A DNA stretch of 64,000 nucleotides, from assembly GCF_030345095.1 (NCBI RefSeq), contig NZ_CP128360.1, positions 6,944,001 through 7,008,000 on the forward strand. The letters are read 5' to 3'. Of the stretch, positions 32,859-41,162 are shown piece after piece (the first letter of the stretch is position 1; each line of letters starts with the position of its first letter). Made by a program: the position numbers and the translations under genes. The notes below the pieces were generated by a model. The model saw nothing but the letters and a program-made list of their open reading frames with translations. It did no database searches and had not been told where the DNA came from. The DNA is from Solwaraspora sp. WMMA2056. Lineage in GTDB: Bacteria; Actinomycetota; Actinomycetes; Mycobacteriales; Micromonosporaceae.

Positions 32859-33788
32859 TCAGCGGTACTGGGCCTCCTGGACGCTGTTGCCACCGTCCAC
32901 GACGAGCATCTGGCCGGTGATGTAGGAGGCGGCCGGCGAACAGAAGAACGCGATCGCCGCCGCTACCTCGTCCGGGGTGCCGGGGCGGCCGATCGGCGTA
33001 CCGATGCCCTGCTTGAGCTCGGTCACCGTGGACGCCGCCGTGTAGATCGTCCCCGGGGCGACCGCGTTGACCGTGACCCCGTCGGCGACCAGCTCCATCG
33101 CCAGTGCCCGGGTGAGCCCGACCACCCCGGCCTTGGCCGCGGCGTAGCCGGCCTCGGTCGGCAGGGCGTTCACCGGGCCGGCGGTGGCCGCCAGGTTGAC
33201 GATTCGGCCCCAGCCCCGCTCCGACATCCCGCCGATGAAGGCCCGGCTGCACAGGAAGGCGGTGGTCAGGTTCCGGTCGATCTCCGCCCGCCACTCGTCG
33301 AAGCTGAGCTGCGCGACCGGGCGCAGCACCTCCGGGCTCGCCCGGCTGGCCAGTCCGGCGTTGTTCACCAGGACCTCGACGTCGCCGAGCTGCTCGGCGA
33401 CGGCATCGGCCAGGGCACCCACCTCGGCCTCGTCGGTCAGGTCCGCCACGAAACCGGTCGCGCCGAGCTCGGCGGCCCGCTCGTGGATCCGGCGGGTGGT
33501 GGAGACGATCGCGACCCGGGCACCGAGCTGACCGAGCCGGCGCGCGGTGGCGTACCCGATCCCGTCCGAACTGCCGGCGCCGGTGACCAGGGCGACCCGC
33601 CCGTCCAGCCGCAGGCTGCTCGGCTCCGGCCAGGGGCCGCCGGCCACCGTTACCCCGTCGGGGTCGGCCGGGCCCGATCCGACCCGGGTGGTGGCGTCCG
33701 GCCCGGCGCCCGGCGCCGGGAGCGCGGACGGACCGGACGGTCGGGTCGGTGCGCTGGAACGGAGCACGGTACGTGCGTCAAAGCCCAT
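32859..33788 (-). CDS. Short-chain dehydrogenase/reductase
   Basis: This 309-residue SDR has a Rossmann motif [21 protein letters not shown] beginning near residue 65, the NNAG motif (VLVNNAGLA), and the YAAAK active site. The residue 13 before the catalytic Tyr is Thr (LAATAGPVN) rather than the usual Ser, and the C-terminal [33 protein letters not shown] segment is standard. The first ~60 residues have no homology to the fold and are Pro/Gly/Ser-rich; a later start may be correct. Reduction or oxidation of an alcohol is expected; the substrate is unknown. It separates the short DUF4190 gene from the two longer ones. Confidence 0.83.
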   Translation of the reverse strand: MGFDARTVLRSSAPTRPSGPSALPAPGAGPDATTRVGSGPADPDGVTVAGGPWPEPSSLRLDGRVALVTGAGSSDGIGYATARRLGQLGARVAIVSTTRRIHERAAELGATGFVADLTDEAEVGALADAVAEQLGDVEVLVNNAGLASRASPEVLRPVAQLSFDEWRAEIDRNLTTAFLCSRAFIGGMSERGWGRIVNLAATAGPVNALPTEAGYAAAKAGVVGLTRALAMELVADGVTVNAVAPGTIYTAASTVTELKQGIGTPIGRPGTPDEVAAAIAFFCSPAASYITGQMLVVDGGNSVQEAQYR

Positions 33789-33967
33789 GCGCTGATCCTG
33801 CCCGCTGGCGTCGTCAGGAGCAACGACGTGCGGCAGCCGCGCGTTGGCGGCGACCGTCTACCCTGTGCGCGCAGCCTGCTGCGACAGTGGGCCACCGCGC
33901 TCCGGCCGGACGCGCCGTCCGTTCCGACCGCGGGCGACCGGCCACTTCGACAGAAAGACCTACGGTG

Positions 33968-34465
33968 ATGAGCCAACCCCAGCAGCCCGGCAACTGGAGC
34001 GACCCCTCCTGGCAGGGTCAGCAGCAGCCGTACGGCTCCTACGACCCGGCCGGGCAGGTCAGTGGGCAGCCGGCCGCTCCGGGCTACCCGGCGTACCCGG
34101 ATCAGCAGGCGTACGCTCCGGGCGCCGGGTACGCCACCCCGGGCTATCCGGCGGGTTACCCCTACCCGGTGGCCGTTGCCAACCCGGTCAACGGTCGGGC
34201 GATCGCGGCGCTGGTCCTGGGGATCCTGGGCATCCTCGGCCTCTGTGGATACTTCGTCCCCGGCCTGATCGGCATCGTCGGCGCGCTGCTCGGCCACTCC
34301 GCTCGGCGGCAGATCCGCACCGCCGCCGAGCAGGGCCGCCCCGAACAGGGCGACGGGATGGCGGTCGCCGGGATGATCACCGGCTGGATCTCGTTCGGGA
34401 TCTCGCTGCTCGCCTCCATCGTGATCGCCATCGCCGTCATCGCGAGCATCAGCCAGAACCAGTAG
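33968..34465 (+). CDS. DUF4190 membrane protein (long N-terminus)
   Basis: This 165-residue protein has a Pro/Gly/Tyr/Gln-rich cytoplasmic N-terminus of about 75 residues (QGQQQPYGSYDPAGQ, PGYPAYPDQQAYAPG) and two membrane helices with a GHSARRQIRTAAEQGRPEQGDGMAVAGMITGW linker, the DUF4190 pattern. ATG 33968 follows a GTG three bases earlier. Tyr-rich N-termini of this type resemble those of FHA/kinase-associated or low-complexity scaffold proteins. Function unknown. The next gene is a shorter paralogue. Confidence 0.8.
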   Translation: MSQPQQPGNWSDPSWQGQQQPYGSYDPAGQVSGQPAAPGYPAYPDQQAYAPGAGYATPGYPAGYPYPVAVANPVNGRAIAALVLGILGILGLCGYFVPGLIGIVGALLGHSARRQIRTAAEQGRPEQGDGMAVAGMITGWISFGISLLASIVIAIAVIASISQNQ

Positions 34466-34542
34466 TCCACGGTCCGTCCGGGTGACGCCGGTGCGCACAG
34501 TTCACCGACCATCGTGTCACCGACCATCGTGAGGGGAAGACG

Positions 34543-34941
34543 ATGTACGACTCAGATCCCGGCAAGTCCGACCAGCCGCCGACGCCGGGCCACCCGGGCG
34601 GCCCCGGCCAGCCGTACCCGCCGGGTCAGCCGTACCCGCCGGCCGGCGGGTGGCCCGGTTACGCCCCACCGCCACCGACCAACACGATGGCCCTGGCCTC
34701 GTTCATCGTGTCGCTGGTCAGCCTGTTCAGCTGCCCGCTGATCGGCATCGTGTCGATCGTCCTGGGCCGCCGCGCCCGCGACGAGATCCGGCGTACCGGG
34801 GAGCAGGGCGAGGGGCTCGCCCAGGCCGGCGTGATCATCGGCTGGATCGGCGTCGCCCTCGCCGTACTGGGCGCCCTGGTGTTCCTGGCCTACTTCGGCT
34901 TCATTTTCCTGATGGTGAGCAACTCGACCGCCGCCTACTGA
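34543..34941 (+). CDS. DUF4190 membrane protein (third copy)
   Basis: This 132-residue protein has a Pro/Gly/Tyr-rich N-terminus (GQPYPPGQPYPPAGGWPGY, repeat of QPYPPG) and two membrane helices. The linker GRRARDEIRRTGEQGEGLAQAGVIIGW is the DUF4190 motif. GAGGGGAAG precedes the ATG. Its TGA is built into the left arm of a bidirectional hairpin. With the previous gene it forms a tandem paralogue pair about 78 bases apart. Confidence 0.82.
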   Translation: MYDSDPGKSDQPPTPGHPGGPGQPYPPGQPYPPAGGWPGYAPPPPTNTMALASFIVSLVSLFSCPLIGIVSIVLGRRARDEIRRTGEQGEGLAQAGVIIGWIGVALAVLGALVFLAYFGFIFLMVSNSTAAY

Positions 34942-34972
34942 CCCGCGCCGGTGCTCGCGGCGGCGCGGGTCA
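34939..34972. terminator. Bidirectional terminator hairpin spanning both stop codons
   Basis: TGACCCGCGCCG (34939-34950) pairs perfectly with 34961-34972 around a ten-base loop. The left arm begins with the TGA of the DUF4190 gene and the right arm ends with the stop of the convergent MOSC gene, so both genes finish inside the stem. Confidence 0.75.
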
Positions 34973-35629
34973 CCGGGCGGTACGGCGGTCCACCAGCTCG
35001 CGGACCGACGAGGGCAGTGCGGTGGCCGGGCGCAGTCGGGGCAGCAGCTCCGGCTCGCGGGTCAGCGCCCGGAACACGGTCGCGACCGTCACGTCGTGGT
35101 CCGGGCTGGCCAGCACGGTCACCGGGTCGCCGGCCCGTACCGGGCCGTCGGCGACTACCCGCAGGTACGCGCCGGGCCGGACCGCCTCGGTGAACCGGAC
35201 GACCCAGCGCTGCTCGGCCATCCAGTGGGCGAACGTGCCGCACGGGATCCGGGGCGCGCTGACCTGCAGCCGCAGCTGGTCGCCGATCAGCCACTCCTGC
35301 CCGATCGGGGCACCGTTGACGTCGATCCCGGCCAGGGTGAGATTTTCGCCGAAGACACCGGCCGGCAACGGCCGGCCGAGTGCGGTCTGCCAGTGGTCGA
35401 GGTCCTCCCGGGCGTACGCGTAGACCGCCTGGTCGTCACCGCCGTGGTGGCGAGTGTCGAAGATCTGGTCGCCGACGAGTCCGCTGGGCGGGCCGCCGCT
35501 GCCGCGCGGCCCCGGGGCGTGCACCTGGACCGGGCCGGTGACCGGTCGTTTGTCGATCCCGGTGACACCGGTCTGCTTCGCCGGGTTCGGCCGGGGCACC
35601 GCCACGTTCACCGAGAGGACCTCACCCAT
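34970..35629 (-). CDS. MOSC-domain protein (YiiM-like)
   Basis: This 219-residue protein has the MOSC fold as in YiiM: LVGDQIFDTRHHGGDDQAVYAYAREDLDHWQ, FGENLTLAGIDVNGAPIGQEW and APRIPCGTFAHWM with the conserved Cys, then a helical tail. Such proteins bind molybdenum cofactor derivatives and reduce N-hydroxylated or N-oxide bases; YiiM detoxifies 6-N-hydroxylaminopurine. No molybdenum cofactor genes are nearby except the gephyrin-like glp 23 kb away. It starts ten bases from the end of the EamA gene and is probably cotranscribed. Confidence 0.85.
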   Translation of the reverse strand: MGEVLSVNVAVPRPNPAKQTGVTGIDKRPVTGPVQVHAPGPRGSGGPPSGLVGDQIFDTRHHGGDDQAVYAYAREDLDHWQTALGRPLPAGVFGENLTLAGIDVNGAPIGQEWLIGDQLRLQVSAPRIPCGTFAHWMAEQRWVVRFTEAVRPGAYLRVVADGPVRAGDPVTVLASPDHDVTVATVFRALTREPELLPRLRPATALPSSVRELVDRRTAR

Positions 35630-35638
35630 ACGTCCAGC

Positions 35639-36607
35639 TTAGGCCGGCGGGTGTTCCGGCGGGCCCGCCTCCGGTGGCAGTGGTGGGGGCGTCCGGACCC
35701 GGGTGCCGCCGAGCACGACCACGGCGACACCGACCAGCAGCAGCCCCAGGCCGGGCAACGCGGCGGCCCGGGGCACCTGCCCCAGCCAGGCCCAGGCGAT
35801 CAACGCGGCGCCGGGCACCTCCAGCAGGATCAGCACGCTGACCGTGGTCGCCGGGATCTTGTTCAGGGCGTAGCTGAACATCGAGTGGCCGAGCAACTGC
35901 GCCCCGACCACCAGGCCGAGCACGGCGAGCCAGGTGGAGCCGGGAAAACCGGTCAGCGGTACGCCGGCGGCGAGGCAGACCACCAGCAGCACCACCGCGC
36001 AGACGCCGTAGCAGATCGTCGTGTACGTGGTGGTGCTGACCGTCCGCCGGGCGTGCTCGCCCAGCGCGGTGTAGATCGCGGCGAAGATCGCACCGGCGAG
36101 TGCCAGCAGGTCTCCGGCGACGGCACGGGCGTCGAAGCCGATGTCGGCACCGGTGGCGAGCGCCGCGCCGAGCACCGCCACCGCGATCCCGACCCAGGTC
36201 AGCAGCGGCAGGCGGCGGCCCTGCCCGAGCGCGATGAGGCCCTGCCAGACCGGCTGGGTGGCGACCAGCGCGGTGGCGGTCGCCACCGAGGTCAGCTGGG
36301 CGCTCGGCATCCAGGTGCCGAAGTGCGCGGCGAGCGCGACCCCGGCCAGGACACACCAGCCGAGCTGGCGGCGGCCGACCGGCGCGGCCAGCGCCCGCAG
36401 CTCCGGGCGGCGGCGGGCCAGCACGAAGGGGGCGACCGCGCCGGTGGCCAGCAGGTTGCGCCAGAAGGCGACCGCCAGTGCCGGCGCGGCGGCGAACGCG
36501 ATCAGCGGTGCCGACGTCGACACGGCCAGTACGGCGATGGCCGTGGCGCCGGTGGCGAGCAGTTCGCCCCGGCCGGCCGGGGCGGGGTTGCGGGCACCGG
36601 AGGACAC
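35639..36607 (-). CDS. EamA/DMT-family drug-metabolite transporter
   Basis: This 322-residue protein has ten hydrophobic segments in two EamA repeats: the first begins LLATGATAIAVLAVSTSAPLIAFAAAPALAVAFWRNLLATG, and the second includes GDLLALAGAIFAAIYTALGEHAR and AQLLGHSMFSYALNKIPATTVSVLILLEVPGAALIAWAWLGQVPR. The terminal segment GLGLLLVGVAVVVLGG is typical. The substrate is unknown. The gene precedes MOSC on the same strand. Confidence 0.88.
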   Translation of the reverse strand: MSSGARNPAPAGRGELLATGATAIAVLAVSTSAPLIAFAAAPALAVAFWRNLLATGAVAPFVLARRRPELRALAAPVGRRQLGWCVLAGVALAAHFGTWMPSAQLTSVATATALVATQPVWQGLIALGQGRRLPLLTWVGIAVAVLGAALATGADIGFDARAVAGDLLALAGAIFAAIYTALGEHARRTVSTTTYTTICYGVCAVVLLVVCLAAGVPLTGFPGSTWLAVLGLVVGAQLLGHSMFSYALNKIPATTVSVLILLEVPGAALIAWAWLGQVPRAAALPGLGLLLVGVAVVVLGGTRVRTPPPLPPEAGPPEHPPA

Positions 36608-36670
36608 GGGACACGATCCTCACAGATCGCGGCAGCGGACAGGTCGGCGGGTTTGCGGCACGATGGCAGG

Positions 36671-37201
36671 GTGACCAACAAGGACGAATCCGCCCCGCCC
36701 GAACCCGCCGGGTCGACCCCGCTGATCGCCGAGGCGGTCCGTAAGGCGTCGGTCGCCTGGATCGCGACGGCAGGTGGACCGGCCCGGGTGATGTGGTGCC
36801 ATCCGGTCGACGGTGCGCTGTACCTGGTCACCGGCGCCGGCGAGCAGTCCGGTGCCGACCTGGTGGCCGGCGAACCTGCGTCGGTCACGCTCCGCGGCGA
36901 CCACGGCGGGCGAATCGTGACCTGGCCGGCGGAGGTGGCGCTGGTCGAGCCGGGCAGCGCCGACTGGGACGCGGTCGCTCCGCAGGTGGCCGCGAAGCGA
37001 CTCAACGCCGCCGAGAACCCCGCCGACCTGGTCAGCGTCTGGGCGACGCGGTGCCGGCTGTACCGGCTCACGCCGGCCGACGGCCCGGTCGCGGCCGGGT
37101 CGACGTTGCCCGACGACTCCCTGGCCGCGCCGCCCCGGCCCAACCCGGCCGTCCGGCGCACCCGGCGCCCGTTCCGGCTGCACCGGGTGCGGCGCCGCTG
37201 A
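36671..37201 (+). CDS. FMN-binding split-barrel-like hypothetical protein
   Basis: This 176-residue protein starts at GTG 36671 and shows IAEAVRKASVAWIAT...VMWCHPVDGALYLVTG, ADLVAGEPASVTLRGDHGGRIVTWPAEVALVEPGSADWDAVAPQVAAKRLN, resembling pyridoxamine-phosphate-oxidase-like split barrels, with an Arg/Pro-rich tail (RRTRRPFRLHRVRRR). No FMN-binding signature is complete, so function is not assigned. It diverges from the EamA gene and converges on phzF-like. Confidence 0.55.
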   Translation: MTNKDESAPPEPAGSTPLIAEAVRKASVAWIATAGGPARVMWCHPVDGALYLVTGAGEQSGADLVAGEPASVTLRGDHGGRIVTWPAEVALVEPGSADWDAVAPQVAAKRLNAAENPADLVSVWATRCRLYRLTPADGPVAAGSTLPDDSLAAPPRPNPAVRRTRRPFRLHRVRRR

Positions 37202-37231
37202 TCAGGCGACGTGGGAGGTCGGCCGGGTAGC

Positions 37232-38116
37232 TCAGCCGACGAACGGCGGGACGGCGATCTGGCCGGCCGCGACCGGTACGACATGGCCGGCGACCGTCGC
37301 GCCCCGGGCCCGCCCACCCAACGCGGTCACCGTACAATCCATGGTAGACGGTCGGTGGATCTCCGCGCCCTGCCGGACGACGTACCGTGACTGCCCGTTG
37401 GCCGGCAGCAGGGCACTGGCCACCGCCCACACGCCGAGGCCGAGGGCGGCCGAGCCGGTGGCCGGGTCCTCCACGACGCCGGCACCGGGGCAGAACACCC
37501 GGCTGTGCGCCACCGGATGGTCCGTACCGGTCGCCGGGCCCCAGGAGAAGACGCTGACCATCCCGACCCCGGCGGCCTGCGCCGCGCCTGAGTCGAGCAC
37601 CGCGCGGGCGACGGCTTCCGGCCGTACGCAGAGGTAGTCGAACTCCAGCCCGCAGCCGGCCCGACGCGGCGCCGGACCGGCGTGGTCCGCCGGGCCGAGT
37701 CCGACGGCGGCCAGCAGCGGCTCCGGATCCTGCGGTGCCCCCACGGTCGGCTCACCGCCACGCAGCGCCGCGTAACCATCCTCGGACAGTTCGATCGGCA
37801 GCAGCCCGGCACCGCACTCCTGCACGACGGTGCCGGCCGCCACCAGCCCTCGTCGGGCTGCGGTCGCCGCCGCCCCGACGCTCGGGTGGCCGGCGAACGG
37901 CAGCTCCCGCTCGGGTGTGAAGATCCTCACCCGGTAGTTCGCTTCGGCGGCCCGGGCCGGCAGCACGAAGACGGTCTCGGACAGGTTGAACTCCCGGGCG
38001 ATCGCCTGCATCTGGTCGCTGGCGAGCTGCTGGGCGTCGAAGACGACGGCGAGTGGATTGCCGGCGAACGGCCGGTCGGTGAAGACGTCGACGATCTCGT
38101 AGCCGAGGCTGGACAT
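37232..38116 (-). CDS. PhzF-family isomerase
   Basis: This 294-residue protein has the PhzF fold: VDVFTDRPFAGNPLAVVF, AIAREFNLSETVFV with the catalytic Glu, the second-domain FTPERELPFAGHPSVGAA with its GHP motif, and the C-terminal VVEDPATGSAALGLGVWA. PhzF proper isomerises dihydrohydroxyanthranilate in phenazine synthesis, but no phenazine genes are near, and most relatives have unknown substrates. The ATG overlaps nothing and diverges from the MgtE_N/CBS gene by about 30 bases, so their promoters must overlap or lie inside coding DNA. Confidence 0.9.
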   Translation of the reverse strand: MSSLGYEIVDVFTDRPFAGNPLAVVFDAQQLASDQMQAIAREFNLSETVFVLPARAAEANYRVRIFTPERELPFAGHPSVGAAATAARRGLVAAGTVVQECGAGLLPIELSEDGYAALRGGEPTVGAPQDPEPLLAAVGLGPADHAGPAPRRAGCGLEFDYLCVRPEAVARAVLDSGAAQAAGVGMVSVFSWGPATGTDHPVAHSRVFCPGAGVVEDPATGSAALGLGVWAVASALLPANGQSRYVVRQGAEIHRPSTMDCTVTALGGRARGATVAGHVVPVAAGQIAVPPFVG

Positions 38117-38148
38117 GAAAGAAACACTACGGCCCGTAGGCTGTGCCC

Positions 38149-39414
38149 GTGACTATGGCGAACAGGGTGTACATCGCCCGGCTCGCCGGGCTCGCCGTCT
38201 TCGACCCCAACGGCGACCAGGTCGGGCGGGTCCGGGACGCGGTGGTACGGCTACGCACCACCAACCGGCCCCCTCAGGTGGTCGGGTTGGTGGCCGAGAT
38301 GCCGATGCGTCGGCGGATCTTCCTCCCGATGGGCCGGGTGACCGCGGTCGACCCGGAGTCGGTGCTGCTCGGCACCGGCACCCTCAACCTGCGGCGGTTC
38401 GAGAAACGGCCGAACGAACTGCTGGTGTTGGAGGATCTGCTGGACCGGCGGGTCGCCTTCGACGCCGACGAACGCCCCGGCACCGTCGTCGACGTGGCAA
38501 TGGAGGCCAACCGCATCGGCGAGTGGTCGCTGACCCGGGTCGCGGTCCGGGAGATCACCGGTCGGTTGACCCGGCGCGGCCACCTGCACCAGCTGGACTG
38601 GCACCGGGTGCGCGGGCTGATCGGGCTGCCGGACACCCAGGGCACCGCCGGACTGTTGTCCGTACTCGACCAGATGCGGGCCGCCGACCTGGCCAACGCC
38701 CTGCAGGATCTCCCGGACAGCCGCCGGCACGAGATCGCCGCCGCGCTCGACGACGAACGCCTCGCCGACGTACTGGAGGAGCTGCCCGAGCACGACCAGG
38801 TGGCGATCCTGACCGCGCTGGACCGGGAACGCGCCGCCGACGTTCTGGAGGAGATGGACCCGGACGACGCGGCCGACCTGCTGGCCGAGCTGCCGCCGCC
38901 GGAGCAGGACGTGCTGCTGGACCTGATGGAGCCCGACGAGGCCGACTCGGTGCGTCAGCTGCTGCAGTACCAGGCGGGCACCGCCGGAAGCGTGATGACC
39001 TCCGAGCCGGTCATCCTCACCCCGGACGCCACCGTAGCCGAGGCGCTGGCCCGCATCCGTGAGCCGCAGCTGCCGCCGGCGATCGCCGCCCAGGTCTTCG
39101 TCGCCCGGGCGCCGATGGCCACCCCGACCGGCAAGTACCTGGGCGTGGTCCATTTCCAGCGGCTGCTGCGGGAGCCGCCGGCGGAACTGCTCGGTGGAGT
39201 CGTCGACAACGGCATCGACCCGCTGCAGCCGGAGACGCCGCTGCTGGAGATCACCCGACGGATGGCGACCTACGACCTGGTGGCGATGCCGGTGGTCGAC
39301 GCGACGAACCGGCTGGTCGGCGCGGTGACCGTGGACGACGTGCTGGACCATTCGCTGCCGGCGGACTGGCGGGACCGGGACACCCCGCTCGACGACGGGA
39401 GCACAGATGGCTGA
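38149..39414 (+). CDS. Soluble MgtE-N/CBS protein with PRC-barrel N-terminus
   Basis: This 421-residue protein has PRC-barrel-like strands at the N-terminus (VYIARLAGLAVFDPNGDQVGRVRDAVVR), an MgtE_N helical repeat domain (GLLSVLDQMRAADLANALQDLPDSRRHEIAAALDDERLADVLEEL, ERAADVLEEMDPDDAADLLAELPP, LMEPDEADSVRQLLQY) and two CBS motifs (GSVMTSEPVILTPDATVAEAL and DLVAMPVVDATNRLVGAVTVDDVLDHSL). The MgtE membrane channel is absent, so this is the soluble sensor half only, as in M. tuberculosis Rv1232c. It may regulate Mg2+ or another membrane partner. Its end overlaps the DUF1003 start by eight bases, which suggests the DUF1003 membrane protein as that partner. Confidence 0.85.
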   Translation: MTMANRVYIARLAGLAVFDPNGDQVGRVRDAVVRLRTTNRPPQVVGLVAEMPMRRRIFLPMGRVTAVDPESVLLGTGTLNLRRFEKRPNELLVLEDLLDRRVAFDADERPGTVVDVAMEANRIGEWSLTRVAVREITGRLTRRGHLHQLDWHRVRGLIGLPDTQGTAGLLSVLDQMRAADLANALQDLPDSRRHEIAAALDDERLADVLEELPEHDQVAILTALDRERAADVLEEMDPDDAADLLAELPPPEQDVLLDLMEPDEADSVRQLLQYQAGTAGSVMTSEPVILTPDATVAEALARIREPQLPPAIAAQVFVARAPMATPTGKYLGVVHFQRLLREPPAELLGGVVDNGIDPLQPETPLLEITRRMATYDLVAMPVVDATNRLVGAVTVDDVLDHSLPADWRDRDTPLDDGSTDG

Positions 39415-39952
39415 GCACCGCCGGACCGTGCGTCTGGACCAGCCGCGTGATCCTGGCCGGCTGTCGCTGCCCCGCTACGACCCGGAGGCGTTCGGGCAGT
39501 GGGCGGAGGCGATCGCCCGGTTCATGGGCACCGCCCGGTTCCTGGTCTACATGACGGTCTTCGTCGTCGGCTGGATCGCCTGGAACACCCTCGCCCCGGC
39601 GGACCTGCGCTTCGACCCGTACACCTTCACGTTCCTGACCCTGATGTTGTCGGTCCAGGCCTCGTACGCCGCGCCGCTGATCCTGCTGGCGCAGAACCGG
39701 CAGGCCGACCGGGACCGGGTCTCGCTGGAGGAGGACCGGCGGCGCGCGGCGATGCAGAAGGCCGACACCGAGTACCTGGCCCGGGAGATCGCCTCGCTGC
39801 GGGTGGCGGTGGGCGAGGTGGCGACCCGTGACTTCCTGCGCTCGGAGCTGAGCCGGCTCGCGGAGGAACTCGACGAACAGGCACACCGCCGACACCGGCT
39901 GGAACGCCGGCCACTCGAGGGACCGCAGCAGGTCGACGGCGACCGGCGCTGA
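39407..39952 (+). CDS. DUF1003 membrane protein
   Basis: This 181-residue protein has two membrane helices (FLVYMTVFVVGWIAWNTLAP and FTFLTLMLSVQASYAAPLILLAQNRQADRDRV) with the DUF1003 pattern, in which the second helix ends QASYAAPLILLAQNRQA-DRD. A charged coiled helix follows (LEEDRRRAAMQKADTEYLAREIASLRVAVGEV). Function unknown, but genome neighbours repeatedly pair it with MgtE_N/CBS proteins, as here. Confidence 0.87.
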   Translation: MAEHRRTVRLDQPRDPGRLSLPRYDPEAFGQWAEAIARFMGTARFLVYMTVFVVGWIAWNTLAPADLRFDPYTFTFLTLMLSVQASYAAPLILLAQNRQADRDRVSLEEDRRRAAMQKADTEYLAREIASLRVAVGEVATRDFLRSELSRLAEELDEQAHRRHRLERRPLEGPQQVDGDRR

Positions 39953-39980
39953 CCGGTCACCGCGACGTAGCATGGCGGTC

Positions 39981-41129
39981 ATGTCCGCACCGACCAGCAC
40001 CGTCACCGACGCCGTCAACGCCGCCCTGACCACGGTCAACGACCCGGAGATCCGCCGGCCGATCACCGAGCTGGGCATGGTGCGCTCCGTCGTGGTCGGC
40101 GCCGACGGCCTGGTACGGGTGGAGCTGCTGCTCACCGTCGCCGGCTGCCCGCTCAAGGACAAGTTGCGCGGCGACATCACCGAGGCGGTGACCCGGGTCT
40201 CCGGGGTCACCGGCGTCGAGATCGAGTTCGGGGTGATGAGCCCGGAGCAGCGCAAGGCGCTGCAGGAGCAGTTGCGCGGCGGCAGCGCGGGCGCCGAACC
40301 GGTGATCCCGTTCGCCCAGCCCGGCTCCCGGACCCGGGTGTACGCGGTGGCCAGCGGCAAGGGCGGGGTGGGCAAGTCCAGCGTGACGGTGAACCTGGCC
40401 GCCGCCCTGGCCGCCCGGGGGCTGTCGGTCGGGGTGATCGACGCCGACATCTACGGACACTCGGTGCCCCGGATGCTCGGTGCCCAGGGCAAGCCGACCC
40501 GGGTCGAGGAAATGATCATGCCGCCCCAGGCGCACGGCGTGAAGGTCATCTCGATCGGCATGTTCACCGCCGGCAACGCCGCCGTGGTCTGGCGCGGGCC
40601 GATGCTGCACCGGGCGTTGCAGCAGTTCCTCGCCGACGTCTACTGGGGCGAGCTGGACGTGCTGCTGCTGGACCTGCCGCCGGGCACCGGCGACGTGGCG
40701 ATCTCCCTGGCCCAGCTGCTGCCCAACGCCGAGATCCTGGTGGTGACCACGCCGCAGGCGGCGGCCGCCGAGGTCGCCGAACGCGCGGGTGCCATCGCGT
40801 TGCAGACCCATCAGCGACTGGTCGGCGTGGTGGAGAACATGTCCTGGCTCGAGCTGCCCACCGGTGAGCGGATGGAGATCTTCGGCAGCGGCGGCGGCAC
40901 CACCGTCGCCGAGTCGTTGACCCGGACGGTCGGCGCGGCGGTGCCGCTGCTGGGGCAGATTCCGCTGGACACCCGGGTCCGGGAGACCGGCGACGCGGGC
41001 AATCCGATCGTGCTGGCCGACCCGACGGCCGCCGCCGCCAAGGCCCTCGTCGGCGTCGCCGACCGGTTGGCGGTCCGACGCGAGTCGTTGCTCGGCAAGC
41101 CGCTGGGGCTACGCCCGGCCGGCCGCTGA
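39981..41129 (+). CDS. mrp: Mrp/ApbC-type Fe-S cluster carrier ATPase
   Basis: This 382-residue protein has an N-terminal DUF59 (MIP18-like) domain (VTDAVNAALTTVNDPEIRRPITELGMVRSV, VELLLTVAGCPLKDKLRGDITEAV) and a deviant Walker A P-loop ATPase domain (ASGKGGVGKSSVTVNLAAALAARG). Key switch segments LGAQGKPTR, MFTAGNAAVVWRGPMLHRALQQFLADVYWGELDVLLLDLPPGTGDV follow. The usual C-terminal CxxC is missing: the segment reads ENMSWLELPTGERMEIFG, where most Mrp proteins have CPHC. Actinobacterial copies often lack it. ATG 39981 is preferred over 39972. It follows the DUF1003 gene on the same strand. Confidence 0.9.
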   Translation: MSAPTSTVTDAVNAALTTVNDPEIRRPITELGMVRSVVVGADGLVRVELLLTVAGCPLKDKLRGDITEAVTRVSGVTGVEIEFGVMSPEQRKALQEQLRGGSAGAEPVIPFAQPGSRTRVYAVASGKGGVGKSSVTVNLAAALAARGLSVGVIDADIYGHSVPRMLGAQGKPTRVEEMIMPPQAHGVKVISIGMFTAGNAAVVWRGPMLHRALQQFLADVYWGELDVLLLDLPPGTGDVAISLAQLLPNAEILVVTTPQAAAAEVAERAGAIALQTHQRLVGVVENMSWLELPTGERMEIFGSGGGTTVAESLTRTVGAAVPLLGQIPLDTRVRETGDAGNPIVLADPTAAAAKALVGVADRLAVRRESLLGKPLGLRPAGR

Positions 41130-41162
41130 TCCGCCGCCGACCGCCACCTCGATCCGCCGGAC

